Assembly: GCA_963969365.1 (NCBI GenBank)
Contig: OZ017755.1
Coordinates: 1,922,001 to 1,986,000 of the forward strand
Origin: Asterochloris sp. CNOR1
Taxonomy: Eukaryota > Chlorophyta > Trebouxiophyceae > Trebouxiales > Trebouxiaceae
Direction of reading: 5' to 3'
DNA: 64,000 nt
Part shown: one piece after another, positions 1-9,464 of the stretch
Layout: every line of letters begins with the position of its first letter
Numbering within the stretch: the stretch's first letter is position 1
Notes under the pieces: generated by a model
The model's input: only the letters and a program-made list of their open reading frames with translations
The model's database searches: none
What the model was told of the DNA's origin: nothing
Translations under genes and position numbers: made by a program

Positions 1-974
1 CAGCTCAAAGAGGAGCCGCGCCATGTCAAGACGCACTCAAAGTTGGAGGCATACGGTCGCTTGTGGCAGTCCAGGTCCAGATCAGGCTGCAAGCAGCAGA
101 CAGCAGCATGTTTGCTGCCGTTACGCATCAGCCAGCGCTTTAATCAGTTGCAGGAGCGGTTTGACAGTCTGCAGAGGAGTGGGGAGCTTTCCATGTAGCC
201 ACTTACCTCATAATCCTGGTCTGCCCGCAGCAGTGTGACTGCCAAGTTTTGGATACTCTGCAGGGATGCTGTTTGTCTGACACACGCTCCGTCAAGCAGT
301 TGCGGGCAGTGCAGGGCAGCGACTCTTGACACAGCCAGCAGGATTATGTAGCAGAACACCAAGCAAAAATGCCAGGTCCGTCAGTGTACTTTGCACTGCG
401 CAGCTGCAAGGCTGGCTCTTTGTGTAGTACAGCCAAAAGTTCTGATTAGACAACTCTTGCTAAAGCAACTTGTTGCTAGTGATGCGTAACACAGCAACAG
501 CAGCCAATCAGGGGCCAAGGTGCTGGATGCTGGCGCCACCTTGCAGAAACTTTATCTCTGGGATCCCAGGTCAGTTGGCAACTGCTGCAAACCACTTTGA
601 TCCAGCACAATGTGGCAAAGTGCAGGCTGGCTGATCGCAAAGAGCAGTTGCACCTGCTCAAGTTGCAAGCTGCCACTGTGTTGCATCACTAAGCTGTTTT
701 ACTCTGTGAGCAGAAGTGCTTTGCATGACTAGTCCTCACCAGACTCTCTTGTTTGAACCAGCTGGTTCAAACAAGAGAGTCTGCAGACAACTCAACATCT
801 TGGGCGCCAGCTCACCCCCAGCTGTAGCTCCTGTACAGATGTCAGCAAAGGAGGAGTCTGGTCGCCAGGCTGAGCTCATTGTGCACTGGTATTGGTTGAC
901 ATGTGTTTGCTTGATTTGCTGTATCTCCTCTCAGAGGCCCTCAATCAGTTGTGGTGTCAAAAAGACTTTTTGAA
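1..974 (+). CDS. 3' part of an unrecognised, probably coiled-coil gene (cut by left edge)
   Basis: I do not recognise this gene. The first 198 bases are open in frame 1 and read as a charged, Gln-rich helix (for example NQLQERFDSLQRSGEL). Exon-like stretches of the same character follow: about 516-566 (LQKLYLWDP, ending at a GTCAG donor), 606-690 (LADRKEQLHLLKLQAA), about 838-875 (SAKEESGRQAELI) and 926-974 (EALNQLWCQKDFLN, then stop). Each is preceded by a plausible AG acceptor. The composition suggests a coiled coil. Exon joins are not proven, and some segments may belong to intron. A perfect 44-bp palindrome lies at 740-783, inside what would be an intron. The 5' part is outside the window. 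Confidence 0.35.
740..783. repeat. Perfect 44-bp palindrome (22-bp arms, no spacer)
   Basis: The left arm CAGACTCTCTTGTTTGAACC plus AG is followed at once by its exact reverse complement. No base is mismatched and there is no loop spacer. It lies between exon-like segments of the left-edge gene. In RNA it would fold as a long perfect stem. It could be an inverted-repeat footprint, a cruciform site or an RNA hairpin; nothing in the sequence decides between these. Confidence 0.9.
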
Positions 975-1065
975 CTGACCCATAGCAGTAACAAGTGTGT
1001 TTTCATACTAAGACATTCATAGCCCCTTTGAATGGATGTTGGTACTGAACGGACGGTAGAACACC

Positions 1066-1956
1066 ATGTCTGGCATGCTCTTGCGTCACCTCTGCACAGT
1101 GGCTGCCCTCGTCGTCAGATCAATTTGGTGGTAAGTCGGGCGCCCTCAAAGGCTTCAAGCTGTTAATTTGTGCAATGACTGAGAGAAATGGGGCAGTGGC
1201 ACAACATGTGTACATGGCCAGCAGCAATTATCAAATCCAGCTTCTGCCCTGATGATCTGGCAGCATGAACAGCTAGCTACCAGGCTGACTTTAGGCAGAT
1301 GAAGAATAAGCAAGCTCAGGCAAATCCTTAAAGCTGGAAATTGTGACGCCTGGCAGAATTCAAGGGGCGGCACAGCATTTTGTTTGGCAGGCTGCAACGT
1401 CCTGAGACCAGCTTCCTTGCCACACTTGCTATTGGAGAACTTGACAAGATTTTAGATCTCGACAGAAGTGCTGCAGCATTGCCTCGCACCTGCTTTGCAC
1501 TTGTTGTGTTCTGTTTCATGAGCAAGTATGACGCAACTGCAAAGCAAGGATGCAGCAAACAGCTATCATACCCGTCAGCAACATGATTTGAGGGTGCACA
1601 GAGTGCTGAGGGTGACATTGCAAGTATCACTCTGGCTCATGTCAAGGGGCCAGCGGCAGCCTGTGGCCCATCCCTGGATCTTCGCTCTGAGTTGCATGCA
1701 TCATGCAGGCATGTTGCTCTTGAAGTGCAAGTGCAGGCAGACTGGTACCACGTAGCCGCCGGTGAGCATGAGTCCGGCTCCCATCTGCTGAACGTTATAG
1801 CATGCAGGCTTCACATGACAAGTCAGTGGGCAGCATGAAGTATGGATGAGTCTGTGACTGGCATACAAGCGTTCAGGTGCCTGGCGTGTGGCTGATGCAC
1901 TGTTACACAAATGCAGATACATAAATGCAGAGCCAGCAGACAAGGCCAGAGGGTGA
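1066..1956 (+). CDS. Small spliced gene of unknown function
   Basis: Four exon-like segments. Exon 1 (1066-1130) starts in an ACCATG context, encodes a hydrophobic N-terminus (LLRHLCTVAALVVRSIWW) and ends at a consensus GTAAGT donor. Exon 2 begins at 1391 after TTTGGCAG and continues in phase (LQRPETSFLATLAIGELDKI); its end is not fixed. Exon 3 (about 1600-1761; EGDIASITLAHVKGP, VQVQADWYHVAAG) ends at GTGAGC. Exon 4 continues in phase (WRVADALLHKCRYINAEP) to TGA at 1954-1956. The hydrophobic start could be a targeting peptide or membrane anchor. I do not recognise the family. The phase match of exons 1-2 and 3-4 argues for a real gene, but the 2-3 junction is uncertain. Confidence 0.45.
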
Positions 1957-2176
1957 GGGATGTGATCACTGAGGGTGTGATCACTGAAGGGTGTGATCAG
2001 TGTGTCTATATGATGGGCCAGCTCCTGGAACGGCACACCAGTATTCATGTCAGCCCAATTAATCAAAAGGGATCTCTGCGTCCACCAGTACCACATTGAT
2101 CGGGGCCGTGATGCAGTGAGATATGTCTGCCTCGAGCTCTGAGAATCATCAGCCCTATTTTGCATGTGCATTGCAT

Positions 2177-2281
2177 GTCGAATTAGTATAGTGGTTAGTA
2201 TGGCCCCTTGTCACGGGGCAGACCCGGGTTCAATGAATTCTTGATGCTCCCGGATTTATGCATGGCATACCGCATTCGGCG
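2177..2281 (+). tRNA. tRNA-Asp(GTC)-like locus with an interrupted 3' quarter
   Basis: From 2177 the sequence matches a eukaryotic tRNA-Asp as far as the T-loop: 7-nt acceptor strand GTCGAAT, TA at positions 8-9, D-arm (GTATAGTGGTTAGTAT), anticodon stem GCCCC/GGGGC around TTGTCAC, and T-stem CCGGG followed by TTCAA. Instead of closing normally it reads TGAATTC. CCCGG, which can close the T-stem, appears after a 20-nt loop. A strand complementary to the acceptor (ATTCGGC, one G-U pair) ends at 2280, followed by G, the usual Asp discriminator base. It may be a tRNA gene with inserted segments, a pseudogene, or the head of a tRNA-derived SINE. Confidence 0.4.
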
Positions 2282-2726
2282 CTCGAATCCCCACCATATT
2301 GACTACGGCTCTTTTTGTGGCGTGCTACATTTGGCCTGGGGATCTTTTGCGTTGTGAGGGCCGCCAAGTTGGGCAGCAGGGCCAAGGAGGCTGTTCTTTG
2401 GCTGCCATGGAGAGTGAAGACGTGGCATTACTTCCACGCCTTAAAAGGGACGTGTATAGAAGATCATCACAAGAAGTCGTGGAGGCTGCCGGCAAAGATC
2501 TCAACATCATCTAGATCATGATCACTAACAATTACTGTTGTAGGTGCCAACTTCCCCCAACCTGGTTCCTGTTGGACATCGAATCTGGCATGGTGTCTAT
2601 GTGAAACTGCTGTTTGCACCTTCCCCTCCATTCCCCTGAATGGCCCATCAATTATGAGGTTGCAAAGCAAACTACAAATTCATTCTCCACCCTGGGCGGT
2701 CAACATTGGCAAAAGCAATGGTGTGA

Positions 2727-2855
2727 TGGGATTTCATCGGTCTTGTCGTACTGACGAACGGGCCTACCAAACACTCCATTGTTGGTAATGGAATTCATCG
2801 AACCATGGACCTCAGCATCTTCAGTGCTGCGCTCTCCCAACTGAGCTAAAATCCC
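2727..2855 (-). tRNA. tRNA-Phe(GAA)-like locus with an interrupted T-arm
   Basis: On the minus strand from 2855: acceptor GGGATTT, TA, D-arm (GCTCAGTTGGGAGAGC), anticodon stem CAGCA/TGCTG around CTGAAGA (anticodon GAA), variable AGGTC, T-stem CATGG and TTCGA, all typical of nuclear tRNA-Phe. Then TGAATTC interrupts, as in the Asp-like locus 550 bp away. The perfect acceptor complement AAATCCC is found at 2734-2728, followed by A, the expected Phe discriminator. Directly before it CGATG pairs 4 of 5 with the T-stem. An insertion of roughly 55-60 nt in the T-loop would explain this. A degenerate copy or SINE head is the alternative. Confidence 0.45.
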
Positions 2856-4035
2856 AATCGAGCCACGTTGGAAACTTGTAGGCCCATTTCCCCACATGAA
2901 TTTTGTGTTTTGATGTCGACAGGGTTGCATGGTGGAGTTGTGAGGGCTTTGAAAAGACTGGTTGACAGCTATCATTACACTGAAGCCAAAGCCAGCAGCA
3001 CCTCAGAGCCTATGTCTGGCATATAACAGCTCCTTCAGGCAGGCGCAAGACATGGCAGGTAGGGCCTCACCTCTTTCAGCGTTGCCTCGTAGATGCAGTA
3101 CGCCCACATCGCATTCAATACCAGGGAAGGGTCTTTGCCTACAGAGCAGCCCCTTGTGGCTGGTTGAGTGGCCAGCAGGGTCCAGACTTACTGATTCAGT
3201 GCTTCTGTATACTGGCCCTTGTCTAGCAGGCTGACAACGGCTGTATCTGCAAAGGCGGTGCAGGACTGCCTGGGATGCATGCCATGGACTGGCAGGAGCC
3301 TGGGCAAGCAGCCTGTGCGGCTCAGTTGTGCTCTATTGACTTAGTGACAGGTGGTGCCGCAAGAGGTACAGTGCAGGCCAGAGGCTGCCAGCAAGCCCCA
3401 GCAAAATGAACTGGCAGCTGTCACAAGCGTAATGCAGCCAGCAGCCGGGCAGGCCATGAAGCTTCCAGCTGCAAATATAATGCAACCAAGCAAAACGCAG
3501 ACTTGCAGTGCAAAGCAGGGGACTTCACCAGATAGCCAGGCTGCTATTGACAGAAATCGCATGGCAGCTGCAAGCAGGCGTGCAGGGTTGCCTCCGTCCC
3601 TGCCATGCAAACTGACTGGTGCTGTAACAAGCTTATAAGTTAGTTAACGCAGCCCGCAGACGCACATATTGAGCAACACAGCAGCATGCAAGCAAGCAAC
3701 GCAGTGCAAGTGCCATGGAGGGGCCTGATGGGACAGGTCAGGCACCAATTGCACATGGGACATCAGATTTTTAATAGTTGACATACATGCGCGCATACTT
3801 TCCCATGTGTGCTGAGCCTTTGTGTGCTCTGCCATGGACTCAAAAGGGAGAGTGCTGTCTGAATGGGCAGGGCCAAAGCTACTAGGAGGCAAAACATGTG
3901 AGGCATGGTTGCTTGACAACTGCTTCATCTGTGAAGGAGGTGCTGCCGGTGTGGCAGCCCTAGGCCTCCCTCAGGAGTCTTCCTGTTATGGACTGGCCAA
4001 TGTAGCAATAAGATATTCAATTGAGACAGTGCGCA

Positions 4036-5981
4036 TCATACATTCAGGCTGCAATTCCAGGCAGGTGTCAGCTGCACGACGTTTGAGTGCTGTTCAAGCA
4101 ATGCTGTATCAGGCTGATGTGCAAGACGGAGGACAACTTCAGCTGTGTCCTTCAGAAACTTGCGGGCCAGCAATGCACATCCCTTGGGCAAGAGCAGTGG
4201 GCCAACATGCGGCTGCCAAAAACATCTGCCAAAAATTAATTCAGAGATGGACAAGAGGCCTTGTGAGCTTGCATGCATGGCAGCTGGGTACTGAGCGCAT
4301 GAGGCTAGATGTTGTTCACTAGCAGCTTCATTCTGCTGAGCAGATGAGGGCACAACAAATCCAGTTGACTCAGATGTTCTGAGCTGTTGCAGCTGCTGAG
4401 GTGTGACCTCATCGACCGTGTACTCTTTGGGGTGGGCGGGGGGCCACTCATCCTTTGTCCGGTCCCACTCCCAGACGTCTGATGTGATGACACCAGGGCA
4501 GTCGGTCTCATGCTCCAGCATCTTATAGGCCAGGAAGCTGGGAATGTAGTGCTCATCGGTGAGACAGATATGCATGCGGCCATCTGTGCCCACAGCCATG
4601 CGGCAGTGCTCCTTGAACTTGCCCCAGATATAGGTGTCTGCAATGACAGCCTCGGCATGCTTTCGCACGAGCATGAAGAACTGAGAGCTCTTGCGCCACA
4701 TGCTGACGTCGAAATCCTTGCCCATCATGACGGGTTGCATCCTGCATTAAGTACAGTTGGGCCACTGCTTGCATTCATGCAGAGAGCTTGGGAAGTCTGT
4801 CAAGCTGCGAACACAGCTTTACAGCAATCCTGCCTACAGGAATGCTCTACAGATGCCCTGACGCACAGCCATCAAGTGGCGCCTCTGGGCAGCAACGCAA
4901 GCAGGGCGCAGCAGCTCAAGGAACAGCAAAGCGCACCTGTGGGGTTCATAGCGCTCATCGGGGGCACGGCAGGCATTGACCCTGCTCTTGCTGGTCCTAA
5001 TGAGCTGGCTGTACAGCGTCGAAGGGGGGTACAGGGGGATGCAGGACTCTGAGATCTGCAGAAATCTCTGATTGAGGGGGTTGGCCAAAGCAGCGGCCAA
5101 CAAATTGCGTGCTGCCTCTGTCCCTGAGGGCTCGCCCCACTGCACTGCCACGCGGTTGGCAATGTCATGGCCATGGAACGGGCTGCTGGCGGGGAAGCCC
5201 TCAAAGTCTGGTGCTGTGTGTAGGTACACAGTGAACAGGTGCTGCTGGGCAATGGCAGGCTTGCTTTCATGACCATGGCATGCCCTGCCCAGCTGCATGG
5301 CATCGTCAATGGGCCAGCGACTGCGGCTGCTGGCAGTGGCGTTGGCTGTGTGTGCCGGCACCTGCTTGCGGCTCAGGAGGTCCCGTTCCCCATGCCAGTG
5401 CTGGCACAGCCTGGCAGCAACACAGCTGCCAGCCACCAGGCCTCTTGCGCTGTGCAGCCAGTCCTCCCAGAGCTGCTCATGTGGCAGGTGGCCGCGTGTG
5501 AGAAAGAGGAGAGCCACCTGCAGCACAGAGTAGGTTGATGTCGGCTAGGCACAAGCCCCTGTCTAGTGCCTGCCAAGCATGCCATGCAGGCAGGGCAACT
5601 AAGGCAGAAAGCCTCGCCTAAAAGAGTAGCTACCTGTGGCATCTGCAGCGCAGCAGCACACTTGTCTGGGTGCTGCTCAAGCTGCTGCTGCAGCAGCTGG
5701 GTGGCTGCAGCAGGGCCTGCTCTGCTGCCAGTATGCCCCAGCTGATGCAGCCTTGGGCACCAATCCAAGGCTCCACCAACCACAGCGGCCGGCCTGCAGA
5801 TCCTCTCCCAGTGGCTGCTGTCCAGAGACATGGAGGGAGTGCTAGCTTGGGAGCTCTGTGGGCTCAGGGACCTGCCTTGCAGCAGTTGCAGGGAGCTCGG
5901 CCATGTCAGCAGCACAAGGATGCTGGTGCACAGGCCTAGGGCAAGGAGCAGCCTGCGGCGTTTGCAGAACTGGCGAGTCAT
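4036..5981 (-). CDS. GT14 (core-2/I-branching-type) glycosyltransferase, type II membrane protein
   Basis: The plant GT14 family consists of Golgi type II proteins that add sugars to glycans, for example in arabinogalactan synthesis. Exons: 5981-5634 (N-terminal RRR then a hydrophobic anchor, ALGLCTSILVLLTW), 5520-5437 (VALLFLTRGHLPHEQLWEDW), 5244-4937 (FTVYLHTAP, GHDIANRVAVQWGE, NQRFLQISESCIPLYPPSTL) and 4741 onward (MWRKSSQFFMLVRKHAE, CLTDEHYIPSFLA, DVWEWDRTKDEWPPAHPKEY, then CALLARKFL). The first three joins are exactly in phase. Motif order matches the family: LFLTRG, SESCIPL, the W-[RK]-K-S-Q-F block, DEHY, ARKF. One more intron probably lies between the PKEY segment (about 4400) and the ARKFL segment (about 4150), although the frame happens to stay open. 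Stop at 4036-4038. The acceptor sugar cannot be told from sequence. Confidence 0.88.
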
Positions 5982-6361
5982 GATTGGCTACCTGCTGTGG
6001 CCTGCAAATGTTGATTCAACAATGAGATGCAAGAAAGTGGGGCACAAGCATGTGGTGCAATGCTTGTATACCTACAATCATAGATTGCCAGCAGTATTCG
6101 CCGCATGGCAGGTTGTCTTTCGAGACTTGTCGCATTTACCCAAATCATCAGATAGGATTGACCACTTCAGGGCAACACTCTCAGATCTGAAGTGCCATGC
6201 ATCAGAGTTATCTAGAAGCGCTCGTATCTGTCCCTGCATTGCAGCGGTGTGGTCAGGAGGGCGATCAGCAACACCACTGGCCATGTGCAGCACGCGGAGC
6301 ACATGCTTGCAGCCATTTGTTGCCTGAGTGGCCTTGCTGTGTGCGAGGGGGGGTCATGTCT

Positions 6362-9300
6362 TCACCTATAGCCGTAATCCCTGCTGCTCCCGCCCCTGCA
6401 CACATGTGACCGGCTGTCAGCATGTGTATGGTGATGGCGGTCCAGCAATTCAGTGCACAGCAACACTGACGCATGGCGCACCTCTCATATCCCCCTCCAT
6501 AGCCTCCACCATAGCCTCTGTCATAACCTCTGTCGTAGCCTCCTCTGCAGAGGAGGGCAACAGGTGCCTCAGCCACACAGCAGCTCAACAGCGGTAGCTG
6601 GTTGGGTAGCACGCACTCCCAAGAGGCACCTGTCATAGCCGTAGCCACCACCCCTGGCTGGGGGCATGTAGGGATCCCGACCACCATAGCCATAGCCACC
6701 GCCGCCACCACCACCGCCATAGCCCCTGTCATAGCCACCGTAAGCTGCAGCTCAAACAATAACTCAATGTCAACCCACACAAGCGATGCAGAGGCAGCAG
6801 CACTCAGACCAGACGCTGACCTGCTGGGGGTGGCTCCCGCAACCGCTTCACAATGCTGATCTGCACAGCGCAGCTGGCAGTTCTCAGTGCCGGCTGAACA
6901 GCTCCAGATACTACCCAGTGCGGAGCAAAACTAAATAGCTTGGTGCAGCACGCCATGCCGTGATGTTCAGTCTAAGACAACTCCTTCACTCCCCAGCAAT
7001 GGGCGCATCTAGCTGCACCATTCCAGGGGAAAAAGCGCGCAGGGACGGCCCTCACCATGAAGCCAGTCTTGTTGCGTACATCCTCAGAGGCTGCCCGCCG
7101 CTCAAAGGTGTCCAGAGCTTCCAGCCCCTGACTGGTGGGCAGGTTCGCCAGTGCATCACACATGTTGACATGCAGGTCCTCCTTTGCCAGCAGGCCCTGC
7201 AGTGGGGGGGGGAGCAGGTGGACACACCAAAGGTGGACACACCATAGGTGGACTCCCGCTGAAGCTCTGATCTGCGCAAAAGGCTGCATCTCAATTCCAG
7301 CACAGCCGTGAGATCACTGAATCATCTGCTCAGACCCCAGCCAGATGGTGCAGCAGGCTGATCAGCCTGCTTCTTTGGGCCCCTGCGACATACGCTGAGC
7401 CTTGTTTTGCATGCAGCATCAGACAAGAGTGCTAAGTCTGCGTGACAGCGCCAGCTACGACAGCGCAGTCCCGTTCGCTGTGCAGTTGCTTACAAGGCCA
7501 GCAGTACGGTCCCCAGTACACAGGCCTCCAGTCCCCACCATACACTGTCTTCCAGGAGAGCATGGCACATCAACCTTGCTGGGACCCACAACAAGACATG
7601 GAGGCATACCATGCCCACCAGCTTCAGCAGCTCGTGCCCAAGAGTGGCAAGCAGCAGGTGGGGACAGAAGGCCGCTCAGAGCGCACAAGCTGAGGCAGGG
7701 GACCCGGCCCCACCTTTTCAGGCAGCTGCAGCATCGGCACTGAGATAGCAGGTCACAGCAGCACTGCAGCCTGAGCAGCCCAGCAGGACAGGATGCAGGG
7801 CTTCTGCCAACAACCCTGGCAGTTGGGCCCATCTCACACAGCCTCACTCACCTTCTCCAGCAGGTCCATTCACCATGCAGAAGCGCGGTGCAATACAGTC
7901 CCAACCCGTCTGCGTCACCAGGTCCCAGCCTCACCTTCTCCAGCAGGTCCAGCAGCTTGTGCCTGACATCACGCGACATGCGGTCCAGGTCAGAGGAGCG
8001 GTGCGTCCTGTCTGGTCCCTCGATTTTGACGCGCCGGATGATGCCGTTGAGAAAGGCAGGCTTGTTGTGCACCCGCCGGAAGTCGCTCTTGGCAAAGCTC
8101 TCCACTGCGGACATGGCGTCAGCTGGGCCGAGGTCTGCAGCAGGGCAGCAGCCACACAGGTTGCCTTTTTCAATGGCGCTACAGGGCACCCTCCATGCAA
8201 TCACCTGCAGCGTGGAAAGTTGACACCACAAACATTTCGGCAGGTGCCTCACAGGTTGATGCCAAGGACACGCTTGATGCATTGCCCTTCAGCCAGGCTG
8301 CAGTACAGGCAGCAACGGTCCCTCACAGGCCAGCTGCAGCCCAGAAGCTCAAAGGGCCCCTGCATCACTGCCTGCATTGCCTGCCTGCTGCAAGAATGAA
8401 CAAGGCAGGAATGCCGCCAGCAGCTTGCTCGCCTTTCAGGGCCTCCAGGATGGAGCGTGACTGCACATCCTCCTTCTCCAGCTTGCCCTCCTCCACCAGC
8501 TCATTCAGGCGGGCCTGCATGTGGGAGATGCAGGGCCATTCAGCTCCCCAAGCATTAGGCAGAGCTCACTGCTGCCACCAATCCGCCCGCCCCTCAGCCA
8601 AAATTGCCACTGACCAGAGGGAAAGCAGCCGGATGCTCCCCATGCCTGGCTCACTCTGCGTTTGATGTGGAACCATACCTGGCAGCTGGGCTCTGTTCAC
8701 TGCCCTCCAAGGGCCTCCTGAGCACACAGCCGTCACGATCAAAGCACCCCGGCCAACCTCCCAATCTTCATTCCCGCCGTCCCTGCTGCGACTCCTGTGG
8801 CGCAACTTTGAGCGTGAGCGTGACCTGCCCCTGGGGCTGGGCCCACGAGACGTGGTGCGCCTTCCATTCCTGTCATCCCTGCCACGAGAAGGGTTGAGGC
8901 GCTGGTCAGCATCTGTGCAGGAGGCTTGTGCTCAAGCGGAAGGGCGTCTGAGCATCTGTGCAGGAGCCACAGATGGTGGCCACGGCTGCTGTGCAGGGCG
9001 CTTGGTGGGCAGTCTGTGGCTAAGGCAGGCGCGAGCAGAGGTACTGCAGCGCTGTGCATGCTGTGCGCTCGAGTGGGGACGCTGGCAGCGACTGAGGCGC
9101 ATGGCGTGGGCAAAGCTGGTCTGAGGCAGCGGCGTGCTGGCAACTGGGCTGTCAAGCTCTGGGCTGGGCGGGGTGCATACCTCGGGCTCATGCTTGCCTC
9201 CCTGTCTCTTGGAGACTCTGCAGCACAGCATACAGGGCCACAGATCAGACCAGATCAGAGGGTGCTGCAGGCATGGGGGTGCAGCCAGCGAGAAAAGGCT

Positions 9301-9378
9301 CATGCCCAAACCTGCTGCACGAACAGCAGCCTCAGGTGACTGTCCATCCCGCAGGGGAGAGCCGGGAGGCGAAGACAT
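6362..9378 (-). CDS. RS-rich protein with tandem hnRNP-Q/R-type acidic (NURR-like) domains and a GY-rich tail
   Basis: Nine exons, all in phase, give a 298-residue protein: 9378-9312, 8912-8758, 8514-8433, 8134-7935, 7196-7056, 6860-6821, 6744-6630, 6544-6482, 6395-6362. The N-terminus holds an Arg/Ser segment (RGRSRSRSKLRHRSRSRDGG). Then come two repeats resembling the N-terminal acidic domain of hnRNP R/Q (SYNCRIP): LNELVEEGKLEKED...ILEALKDL...VESFAKSDFRRVHNKPAFLNGI, and LLAKEDLHVNMCDALANLP...LDTFERRAASEDVRNKTGFM. The tail repeats GYDRG and GYGGG. No RRM is present, unlike animal hnRNP R/Q. A role in splicing or mRNP assembly is an inference from the RS and GY segments. The third intron uses a GC donor. 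The start codon lies 86 bp past the stop of the pyrophosphatase gene. Confidence 0.72.
7201..7258 (+). repeat. Nine-G run and three-copy GGTGGACACACCA-type repeat inside an intron
   Basis: On the plus strand a run of nine G is followed by three near-copies of AGGTGGACACACCA. On the coding (minus) strand this is the 3' end of the intron before exon 7196-7056, so the C9 run acts as the polypyrimidine tract next to CTGCAG. Confidence 0.8.
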
Positions 9379-9464
9379 TGCAGGTTATTGCAGCAATCTA
9401 TACGGAGAATCTAAATGGCTCTGTTAAACACTCAAATTTGAGGCAGCCTATTTTCAATCCATGT

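Larger units (their letters stand above)
1957..4035. other. Gene-poor stretch between left-edge genes and the GT14 gene
   Basis: Apart from the two tRNA-like loci I see no convincing gene. Near 1960-2005 there is a short tandem repeat of a GTGTGATCACTGA-like unit, about three copies. At 2299-2521 three overlapping short ORFs are open (two plus frames, one minus); none has recognisable homology or splice support. The rest has the CAG/TGC-rich texture of the introns. Confidence 0.5.

Noticed and set aside
2299-2521. Three overlapping 60-70 codon ORFs, two on plus and one on minus
   Set aside because: Open in several frames with no homology I recognise and no splice support; kept only as a note.
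2177-2960. Organelle DNA inserted in the nucleus, to explain two tRNAs close together
   Set aside because: Both tRNA bodies have nuclear-type features (for example the TTAGTATAGTGGT D-arm of Asp) rather than plastid or bacterial ones, and the surrounding texture is that of the nuclear genome.
3351-4322. Longest plus-strand ORFs opposite the GT14 gene 3' end (95 and 166 codons)
   Set aside because: Composition is intron-like (Gln/Cys/Ala-rich) and the second overlaps the real minus-strand gene in antisense.
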